Positions 1 to 4,726 of a stretch of DNA of 6,194 bases are shown here, in pieces (position 1 is the first letter of the stretch; each line of letters opens with the position of its first letter). Position numbers and translations under genes: made by a program. Below the pieces are notes generated by a model, which saw only the letters and a list, made by a program, of their open reading frames with translations, had not been told where the DNA came from and did no database searches. Source of the stretch: Clostridia bacterium (GTDB taxonomy: Bacteria; Bacillota_A; Clostridia; Oscillospirales; CAG-272); assembly GCA_017935805.1 (NCBI GenBank), contig JAGBGV010000295.1:1-6194 (forward strand), read 5' to 3'.

Positions 1-153
1 CACTATGGGAAACAGAATCGACGGAGGCGACAGCGGCGGGGTTACTACCTCCGAGTAGATATCCATGTTGTTGCGGGTAAGAAATGCGGAGAGTGCTCCC
101 ACCGCTAAGGCAATAAGTATTGATATGATATATGGCTTGATCTTCTGTTTCAT
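1..153 (-). CDS. tspO: TspO/MBR family membrane protein, N-terminal part (cut by window edge)
   Basis: Reading the minus strand from the ATG at 153 gives 51 codons without a stop up to the window edge, so only the N-terminus is present. It begins MKQKIKPYIISILIALAVGA, a short basic end followed by a first transmembrane helix (about residues 7-26). After that comes a proline-rich stretch at residues 39-51 (TPPLSPPSILFPIV) of the kind that precedes the conserved Trp region in TspO/MBR (tryptophan-rich sensory protein) proteins. Members are small five-helix membrane proteins of about 150-170 residues that bind porphyrins and related ligands; their role in Firmicutes is poorly defined. An AGGTGG ribosome site (161-166 on the plus strand, read in reverse) lies 7 bases before the ATG and supports this start. 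The gene is divergent from the glycerate kinase. The family call rests on the N-terminal pattern alone, because the tryptophan-rich core lies outside the window. Confidence 0.82.
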   Translation of the reverse strand, partial: MKQKIKPYIISILIALAVGALSAFLTRNNMDIYSEVVTPPLSPPSILFPIV

Positions 154-176
154 TTTATCACCACCTCTGTGGCAGT

Positions 177-204
177 ATATGCGGCGGTAACGGAAGATAT
201 GCGG
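177..204. repeat. 8-bp direct repeat upstream of the glycerate kinase promoter
   Basis: ATATGCGG occurs at 177-184 and again at 197-204, exactly 20 bp apart (about two helical turns). The second copy directly abuts the -35 box at 205. This spacing and position could mark a regulator site between the two divergent genes, but eight bases is short and chance is possible. Confidence 0.35.
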
Positions 205-233
205 TTGACAGAACTACGGCGGTCGTGTATAAT
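205..233 (+). promoter_or_regulatory. Sigma-A-type promoter of the glycerate kinase gene
   Basis: TTGACA at 205-210 and TATAAT at 228-233 both match the vegetative consensus in full and are separated by the ideal 17 bases. Transcription should start near 240, giving a leader of about 24 bases that contains the GGAGGA ribosome site at 255-260. Such a perfect promoter suggests strong expression unless a regulator represses it. I could not find an equally good promoter for the divergent tspO gene; TATACT at 174-179 (minus strand) is a possible -10 without a good -35. Confidence 0.85.
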
Positions 234-263
234 TTAGTTATATGATTTAGTAGCGGAGGAATT

Positions 264-1406
264 ATGAAAATAACAGTTGCAATAGATTCATTCAAGGGAA
301 GCCTTACCACTTTTCAGGCAGGAGAGGCGGCTCGTGTTGGTATAAATAAAGTGTTCCCAGATGCTGAGGTGCAGGTTTGTCCTCTTGCCGACGGAGGTGA
401 GGGCACGGTTGCGGCGATAGTTTCGGCAACAGGCGGAGAGATGCAAAAGATCACTGTGACAGGACCTCTCGGCAAGCCTGTAGTGGCTGAATACGGCATT
501 ATTCGCGATAGTAAAACTGCCATTATTGAGATGTCCGCGGCGGCTGGGATCACTCTTGTTGCGCCGAGTGAGCGAGATCCAATGAAAACGACCACCTACG
601 GTGTGGGGGAGATGATCGCGGATGCTATCGGTAAGGGATGTCGCGAGTTTATCGTGGGTATCGGCGGAAGTGCCACAAATGACGGTGGCATCGGCATGCT
701 GACTGCCCTTGGGTTCAGCTTCCTTGACAAAGACGGAAATGCTCTCGACGGTTACGGTGCGGATCTCGAAAAGATCGCTGAAATAAGCACCGTCGGAGCT
801 CTCGGTGAGATCGGTGAGTGCCGATTCCACATAGCGTGCGACGTGAAGAATCCCCTGTGCGGTGAGCTTGGTTGCAGTGCTATCTACGGACCGCAGAAGG
901 GTGCTACTCCCGAGACGGTCAAGCTGATGGACGGCTGGCTTGGAAATTACGCGAAGCTGACAAAGGCAGTCCTGCCGCAATCTGACGAAAATTATCCCGG
1001 CTCCGGTGCGGCGGGCGGTCTTGGATTTGCGTTTATGTCATATCTCGGCGGCACACTTGAATCGGGAATCGAGCTTGTTATGTCGGCGACTGGTTTGGAA
1101 GCGCATATCAGTGATTCCGACATCGTTGTGACGGGTGAGGGTCGGCTTGACGGTCAGTCAGCTATGGGTAAGGCGCCCGTCGGTGTTGCGCGTCTTGCAA
1201 AAAAGTACGGAAAGCCTGTTGTTGCCTTTGCGGGATGTGTAACGGATGACGCGGGCGAGGTTAACAAAGAGGGAATCGACGCTTTCTTCCCGATACTTCG
1301 CGCACCAACCACTCTTGAGGCGGCGATGGATATTGAGAATGCCAAGGTCAACCTTGCGTCAACTGCCGAGCAGGCTATGAGGCTCATCGGTGCGTTTATG
1401 AAATAA
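264..1406 (+). CDS. glxK: Glycerate kinase, class I (GlxK/GarK family)
   Basis: This 380-residue protein has the full length usual for the glycerate kinase family (Pfam Gly_kinase), which phosphorylates D-glycerate with ATP in the cytoplasm. Studied GarK/GlxK members give 2-phosphoglycerate, linking glycerate from glyoxylate, sugar-acid or serine breakdown to lower glycolysis. Family signatures run through the whole length: DSFKGSL at residues 8-14, LADGGEGT at 41-48, GIGGSATNDGG at 132-142, CDVKNPLCG at 192-200, GSGAAGGLGF at 247-256 and TGEGRLDGQSAMGKAP at 290-305. No frameshift or missing motif is visible. The ATG is preceded by GGAGG with a 4-base gap, slightly short but workable, and by a consensus promoter. 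The gene is single: a terminator follows directly and no glyoxylate-pathway partner lies in the window. Sampled rows inside it are about 57-60% G+C. Whether it is a 2-kinase or 3-kinase cannot be read from the sequence. Confidence 0.95.
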   Translation: MKITVAIDSFKGSLTTFQAGEAARVGINKVFPDAEVQVCPLADGGEGTVAAIVSATGGEMQKITVTGPLGKPVVAEYGIIRDSKTAIIEMSAAAGITLVAPSERDPMKTTTYGVGEMIADAIGKGCREFIVGIGGSATNDGGIGMLTALGFSFLDKDGNALDGYGADLEKIAEISTVGALGEIGECRFHIACDVKNPLCGELGCSAIYGPQKGATPETVKLMDGWLGNYAKLTKAVLPQSDENYPGSGAAGGLGFAFMSYLGGTLESGIELVMSATGLEAHISDSDIVVTGEGRLDGQSAMGKAPVGVARLAKKYGKPVVAFAGCVTDDAGEVNKEGIDAFFPILRAPTTLEAAMDIENAKVNLASTAEQAMRLIGAFMK

Positions 1407-1411
1407 GAAAA

Positions 1412-1456
1412 AGCCATAGGCTAAGCTAAATGCTCGGTCTATGGCTGTATTTTTTT
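1412..1456 (+). terminator. Rho-independent terminator after glxK, probably bidirectional
   Basis: AGCCATAG (1412-1419) pairs perfectly with CTATGGCT (1439-1446), and a small inner AGC/GCT pairing (1424-1426 with 1432-1434) is possible. On the plus strand a run of seven T (1450-1456) follows after GTA, six bases behind the glxK stop codon. Read on the minus strand the same stem is followed at once by TTTTTC, so it could also stop transcripts arriving from the convergent tam gene. Confidence 0.85.
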
Positions 1457-1485
1457 CAGGTGAAATATGAGGACGCAGATGAATA

Positions 1486-1562
1486 CCCTCTCAGTCATCT
1501 TCGCATTATTTCATGATACTCGATGACAGCTCTCCCATACCGTAATTTCATTGCTGGGAGAG
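1486..1562. repeat. Degenerate palindromic intergenic element with two stems
   Basis: Two inverted repeats sit next to each other. GTCATC (1494-1499) pairs with GATGAC (1522-1527) over a 22-base loop, and CTCTCCCA (1530-1537) pairs perfectly with TGGGAGAG (1555-1562) over a 17-base loop. The segment CCCTCTCAGTCATC followed later by GATGACAGCTCTCCCA resembles, from memory, an abundant palindromic intergenic repeat in Oscillospiraceae and related Clostridia, in which CCCTCTCAGTCA and TGACAGCTCTCCC flank a short hairpin. Here the loops are longer, suggesting an old, decayed copy. It lacks a T-run after either stem, so it is probably not a terminator. The stems are seen directly; the relation to a dispersed family is inference. 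Confidence 0.5.
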
Positions 1563-1662
1563 TCTTCCCTTAAGTTCAGCTGAGCCCAAAGCCTCTCTCA
1601 AGGTGGACTGTTTGAACAAAAATGAATTTATGGGCATTATTATTCTTTTCTGAATTGAGCAA

Positions 1663-2436
1663 TTATTTTTCAACTGTAAAAAACAAACGCGGGAAATTTA
1701 AGATTATTTTACCATTTTTATGCAAAGGATAATTATTCTTGATCTCTTCCATAATGTCTTTCTTAAATTCATCCTTCATTGAATCATCGATTTGAGAAAG
1801 ATAAGGTCTTAAACCTGTTCCTTCATACCAAGACCAAAGAGCCTCATATGACGGAATAATATGATGGTAAGTAATCGTCCAAATATCAAAGTAATCAGAT
1901 AAATCAGAAATAACATTATAGTATTCATCAACGCTACTGTTAGTATGATTTCTTTGATGCTTTATAACCGCTTTCCACTTTTCACCAGTAACTACTTTAC
2001 TGATCAAACGGTGAATTGGTTCGTCAAAATTACAAGGAATCTGAACTGCCAGAATTCCACAATCATTCAAAAGCTTATAAAGATTTTTGATGGTATTAAG
2101 CGGATTCGGAAGCCACTGAAGGCAAGCATTTGAAAAGATTAAGTCGAATTTTTGGCTAGTATTCTCTATAAATACATCTGCGTCCCACTGTTCAAATGAT
2201 ATGTTGGGATAATCTTTTCTTGCTCTTTCTATCATGTCTGAAGAGAAGTCAATTCCCAATATATCTGCGTTTGGAAATATATTTTTTATTACAACCGAAC
2301 TGTTTCCCGGTCCGCACCCAACATCAAGAGCTGACGAAATATTTCGATCTTCAATTCGTCTGGCCAAATCAATCGCCGGCTGAGTTCTCTCTTTCTCAAA
2401 CTCCAAATATTTTTTGGAATCCCACCTATTTTCCAT
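1663..2436 (-). CDS. tam: Trans-aconitate 2-methyltransferase-like SAM-dependent methyltransferase
   Basis: The 257-residue product matches the Tam family along its whole length. Tam transfers a methyl group from S-adenosylmethionine to trans-aconitate, a spontaneous isomer of the citrate-cycle intermediate that inhibits aconitase. The class I Rossmann motif is LDVGCGPGNSS (37-47), the acidic residue after strand 2 is in GID (61-63), and DLIFSNACLQWLP lies at 98-110. Segments shared with E. coli Tam, as I recall it, include NACLQWLP, LAVQIP (129-134), DIWTITYHH (184-192), GTGLRP (206-211) and the C-terminal YPLHKNGKIILNFPRLF (236-252). I chose the ATG at 2436, which has GGGAGGA 7 bases before it; a TTG two codons upstream (2442) would leave only one base after the ribosome site. 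The gene follows the HAD gene by 54 bases without a clear promoter, so co-transcription is likely. Sampled rows are about 25-38% G+C, far below glxK, suggesting transfer. The exact substrate is inferred from family similarity. Confidence 0.88.
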   Translation of the reverse strand: MENRWDSKKYLEFEKERTQPAIDLARRIEDRNISSALDVGCGPGNSSVVIKNIFPNADILGIDFSSDMIERARKDYPNISFEQWDADVFIENTSQKFDLIFSNACLQWLPNPLNTIKNLYKLLNDCGILAVQIPCNFDEPIHRLISKVVTGEKWKAVIKHQRNHTNSSVDEYYNVISDLSDYFDIWTITYHHIIPSYEALWSWYEGTGLRPYLSQIDDSMKDEFKKDIMEEIKNNYPLHKNGKIILNFPRLFFTVEK

Positions 2437-2443
2437 CTGCAAA

Positions 2444-2450
2444 TCCTCCC
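2444..2450 (-). promoter_or_regulatory. Ribosome binding site that decides the tam start
   Basis: On the minus strand GGGAGGA is followed by seven bases and then the ATG at 2436. The in-frame TTG at 2442 lies only one base behind this site, too close for initiation, so the shorter protein is preferred. Confidence 0.75.
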
Positions 2451-2490
2451 GACAGTGGTTCTCATTGTTTTGTCAAACTGGAATCTACTT

Positions 2491-3036
2491 CTACTCTTTT
2501 AAGATAGCTTTTATTGCTTCTAAGGCATTGTCTGCAATTATATCGGCCTCATAGTCAGACCATGTATGCCGAAATTCACCAAGGCTTCCCTTGCCTCCCC
2601 CTGTTAATACCAAGATCCCTTTGCAACCGGCGTTTTTAGCCATCACAATCTCATTTTTACCAATATCACCTATGACAAAACAATCTCTTATATTTAGATT
2701 GTACTTTTTTATACATAACTGTATCAACCCGGTTTTAGGCTTTTTACAATCGCAGTTATCGCTGTTTTGATGTGGGCAACAGAGAAACTCATTAATTAAG
2801 ATTTCATTTGAATTAAAGTAATTGAGTATACGGTCGACCATTTGGTTATAGGTTTCAACAGAAAGCGTTCCTTTGCCGATTCGGCTTTGATTGGTAATAA
2901 CAATATTGTGGTATCCGTTATCTCTTGCCAATTTTAATGCTTCCTTTGAAAATGAATAAGGTTCAAACAGTTCAATGCTTGTAACCGCATCACCGCCCAA
3001 AGTTCCTTGCAAATCCCAAAATATAGCTTTGCTCAT
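2491..3036 (-). CDS. HAD-IIIA (GmhB-like) phosphatase-family protein with altered motif I
   Basis: The 181-residue protein is the size of GmhB, the heptose-1,7-bisphosphate phosphatase, and of related HAD-IIIA enzymes, and has no extra domain or signal peptide. Motif I is FWDLQGTLGG (6-15), carrying the nucleophile Asp8. Position 10, normally the acid/base Asp of DxD, is Gln. Motif II is VITNQS (46-51). The GmhB-type zinc loop is intact: Cys87-Pro-His89, then Cys95-Asp-Cys97, followed by KKP with the motif III lysine. Motif IV is GDIGKNE (123-129), with Glu where a second Asp is common. The product is therefore a HAD-fold protein whose phosphatase activity is uncertain; no heptose genes lie nearby to suggest a substrate. 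The ATG has only a weak GGGA site seven bases upstream. The gene is A+T-rich like tam (one sampled row is 27% G+C) and probably heads a two-gene unit with it. Histidinol-phosphate phosphatase is a less likely alternative. Confidence 0.85.
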   Translation of the reverse strand: MSKAIFWDLQGTLGGDAVTSIELFEPYSFSKEALKLARDNGYHNIVITNQSRIGKGTLSVETYNQMVDRILNYFNSNEILINEFLCCPHQNSDNCDCKKPKTGLIQLCIKKYNLNIRDCFVIGDIGKNEIVMAKNAGCKGILVLTGGGKGSLGEFRHTWSDYEADIIADNALEAIKAILKE

Positions 3037-3062
3037 AAAGAAATCCCGTCTCTTTAATAGAA

Positions 3063-3068
3063 ATTATA
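3063..3068 (-). promoter_or_regulatory. Possible -10 box upstream of the HAD gene
   Basis: TATAAT on the minus strand lies 26 bases before the HAD start codon, which would give a leader of about 20 bases. No good -35 hexamer is found 16-18 bases further upstream, so the promoter would be weak or need an activator. The area is A+T-rich, which raises the chance of a random match. Confidence 0.35.
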
Positions 3069-3091
3069 TATGAAAAACGAATTCAGTTATT

Positions 3092-3116
3092 ATCGAACTG
3101 CTTTTACATGTTCGAT
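3092..3116. repeat. 7-bp inverted repeat between the serine hydrolase and HAD genes
   Basis: ATCGAAC (3092-3098) and GTTCGAT (3110-3116) are perfect inverted copies around 11 bases. On the minus strand the next bases are AATAACTG, with no T-run, so a standard terminator for the serine hydrolase gene is unlikely. The repeat starts 23 bases upstream of the possible HAD -10 box, a position that would suit an operator. Its role is open. Confidence 0.4.
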
Positions 3117-3156
3117 TGCTCTCCATACAGGTGCGGCAGTTGGTCTATTGCTTTTT

Positions 3157-4554
3157 TTACTCACCCAACGCGACTCCTGTAATCGTTCCGGCGCCTTCTG
3201 CCATGAATCCCCGCTCCTCAATATCAAGCTGTATTTTTGACTCATTTCCTGTGAATGTCCATATCATGTGATGAGGACAGTTGCGGAAGCGAACGTGGAG
3301 AGTGATCTTGCCTTCTTCGGCAGTGAAAGAAGATGACATTTCCGTTCTGGCAGGTAGAGGATTAAACTGGAATGCGGGCATATTCGGTTTGATCACGGGC
3401 ACGAAAACAGTGCTGTCTGCCCAGTAGCCGTTGCCTGCAGTAATCGTTTCGCAGTTTGCGCCGTCGGTCATGTGAACGGACAGGGTGTTATCTGTTCGGG
3501 TGATATACATTCCCGTAATATCTGTGGGATTCGCCTTCAGCCTGTAGAATACATTTTCCATACCGCTTGGGGTATTGTCGGATGAGAGTGGAGTGAATTC
3601 GGGGAGTGCGAGCGGTTCATCAGTTGTGCTGTAGAGATTGTCGATCAGGTTGTATACCGACTCAACTTCTCCCCACATGTCGCCGAGCATACCCTGTATT
3701 GCGACTACCATTTCCCGCTCGGGGAATACCATCATGAGCTGTCCGAATGCGCCGTCTCCGCGGTATCCTTCTCTTGCATTGCGCCAGAACTGGAATCCGT
3801 AACCTGCACACCAGTCGGGAGAGCCGTTGCCTGTATTGTCGGAGATGTAAGATGTGGCTTCCTCTACCCATTCTTCGCTGAGATAACGCTTGCCGCCAAA
3901 CACGCCTTTGTTAAGATAAAGCTGACCAAGTGCGGCAATATCGTCACAGTTTACGCATATACCGCAGCCGCCCTGCTGGATACCGCTTCTTACTCTGTGC
4001 CAGGTTGTGCCGAAAATTCCCATGGGGATAAACAGCTTCACCGTAATATAGTCAAGGAGAGACATGCCTGTGAGCTTTTCCACAATTGCCGCAAGGATGC
4101 AGGTAGCGCCTGTGTTATAGGCAAAGTGAGTACCCGGCTCATACACCACAGGCTGTGCGAGAAATGCTTCTACAGCGTCGTCTGCGAGTGCGATCTTATC
4201 CATTACACAGCTTTCATGGCCTGTATTCATTGAAAGTACGTGAGACAGGTGCATTTTCGCGAGGTTTTCGGACACTTCCGCCGGGCATTTGTCGGGGAAA
4301 AGATCAACAATTCGCGCATTTGTATCAAGCTTTCCCTCGGTCACCAGCATGCCGATTGCAGTGGAGGTGAAGCTTTTTGAGAGGGAGTAGGATTCCCGCT
4401 TGTCGTCAGATGTATACGGCGGTATGGCAAGGCGGATTACTGTTTCTCCGCGGTGCAGAAGCTTTATTGAATGTACCTCACCGCTTATTGCGTTGCGCTT
4501 AAAGAATGCGTTCAGTGCAGCGCTGGATACGGATGGGTGAATGTAGTTGCTCAT
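3157..4554 (-). CDS. Serine hydrolase, beta-lactamase class C / S12 family
   Basis: This 465-residue protein has the penicillin-binding-protein-like serine hydrolase fold (Pfam Beta-lactamase) in about residues 10-310. The nucleophile motif SxxK is Ser57-Leu-Ser-Lys60 within YSLSKSFTSTAIG. The second motif is Tyr146-Asn147 in FAYNTGA. The third, usually KTG or HxG, is represented by GDGAFGQ (266-272), as in esterase-like members rather than true beta-lactamases. Residues from about 320 on form a separate, strand-rich C-terminal domain with no motif I can name. There is no signal peptide, so the protein should be cytoplasmic, which argues against a role in beta-lactam resistance or wall synthesis and for an esterase, amidase or peptidase acting on a small molecule. 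An unusual CxxCxxC (Cys197, Cys200, Cys203) lies in the catalytic domain. The ATG has AAGGAG six bases before it and its own promoter. Composition is about 55% G+C in a sampled row, like glxK. The natural substrate is unknown. Confidence 0.9.
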   Translation of the reverse strand: MSNYIHPSVSSAALNAFFKRNAISGEVHSIKLLHRGETVIRLAIPPYTSDDKRESYSLSKSFTSTAIGMLVTEGKLDTNARIVDLFPDKCPAEVSENLAKMHLSHVLSMNTGHESCVMDKIALADDAVEAFLAQPVVYEPGTHFAYNTGATCILAAIVEKLTGMSLLDYITVKLFIPMGIFGTTWHRVRSGIQQGGCGICVNCDDIAALGQLYLNKGVFGGKRYLSEEWVEEATSYISDNTGNGSPDWCAGYGFQFWRNAREGYRGDGAFGQLMMVFPEREMVVAIQGMLGDMWGEVESVYNLIDNLYSTTDEPLALPEFTPLSSDNTPSGMENVFYRLKANPTDITGMYITRTDNTLSVHMTDGANCETITAGNGYWADSTVFVPVIKPNMPAFQFNPLPARTEMSSSFTAEEGKITLHVRFRNCPHHMIWTFTGNESKIQLDIEERGFMAEGAGTITGVALGE

Positions 4555-4568
4555 TTTGCGCTCCTTTG

Positions 4569-4597
4569 CAATGTGTTTTCTTAATTATAGCACATTG
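4569..4597. repeat. Inverted repeat straddling the serine hydrolase -10 box, operator candidate
   Basis: CAATGTG (4569-4575) and CACATTG (4591-4597) are perfect inverted copies separated by 15 bases. One arm contains the TG of the extended -10, and the other falls just after the expected transcription start, so the pair brackets the site where RNA polymerase opens the DNA. Since one arm is not transcribed, it cannot act as an RNA hairpin; a repressor site is the natural reading. No regulator gene is adjacent. Confidence 0.5.
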
Positions 4598-4613
4598 TTA
4601 GCCGAAGTTTCAA
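4584..4613 (-). promoter_or_regulatory. Extended -10 promoter of the serine hydrolase gene
   Basis: On the minus strand TTGAAA (4613-4608) and TATAAT (4589-4584) are 18 bases apart, and TGC directly precedes the -10 box, giving an extended -10. Transcription should begin near 4577, leaving a leader of about 22 bases with the AAGGAG ribosome site. Confidence 0.75.
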
Positions 4614-4640
4614 TATTTTGTAAAAAATCGGAACAACTGC

Positions 4641-4669
4641 TTCACTTTATTCGTCTTATATGATAGACT
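4641..4669 (+). promoter_or_regulatory. Possible promoter of the lipoprotein gene
   Basis: TTCACT (4641-4646) and TAGACT (4664-4669) are 17 bases apart, and TGA before the second hexamer forms an extended -10. Each hexamer matches consensus only partly. TATGAT at 4659-4664 is an overlapping alternative -10 without a good -35. Either would give a leader of about 50 bases. Confidence 0.4.
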
Positions 4670-4713
4670 AAATATGTAAGAATGTTTATTGAGTGAGATA
4701 CGGAAAATGACAT

Positions 4714-4721
4714 AAGGAGGT
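4714..4721 (+). promoter_or_regulatory. Near-perfect ribosome binding site of the lipoprotein gene
   Basis: AAGGAGGT complements the 16S rRNA end fully and leaves six bases between GGAGG and the ATG at 4727, which fixes the start and suggests efficient translation. Confidence 0.85.
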
Positions 4722-4726
4722 CATAG

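Larger units (their letters stand above)
1407..1662. other. Gene-free gap between convergent glxK and tam
   Basis: This stretch of about 250 bases holds the bidirectional terminator at its left end and the palindromic element at 1486-1562. From 1563 to 1662 I see no open reading frame with a ribosome site and no tRNA-like fold. The only visible structure there is a compact palindrome (AATTG, AG, CAATT; 1653-1664) at the tam stop codon, too tight to form a hairpin. Composition drops toward A+T from about 1620 onward. Confidence 0.6.

Noticed and set aside
288..980. 230-codon open frame on the minus strand opposite glxK
   Set aside because: It lies wholly inside the well-supported glycerate kinase gene, has no recognisable motif and reads as an irregular Arg/Ser/His-rich protein typical of antisense frames.
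1653..1664. Compact AATTG/CAATT palindrome at the tam stop codon as a terminator
   Set aside because: The two-base centre cannot form a hairpin loop, and the bidirectional terminator at 1412-1456 is a better candidate.
2471..2476. TTGACA on the minus strand between the HAD and tam genes as a separate tam promoter
   Set aside because: No -10-like hexamer occurs 16-18 bases downstream; that position holds the GC-rich region around the ribosome site.
3997..4370. Two short overlapping plus-strand frames inside the serine hydrolase gene
   Set aside because: Both are shadows of the minus-strand gene, with no ribosome site and no recognisable product.
3157..4554. Serine hydrolase as an antibiotic-resistance beta-lactamase
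   Set aside because: There is no signal peptide, and the third active-site motif is GDGAFGQ rather than KTG, so a cytoplasmic esterase-like role fits better.
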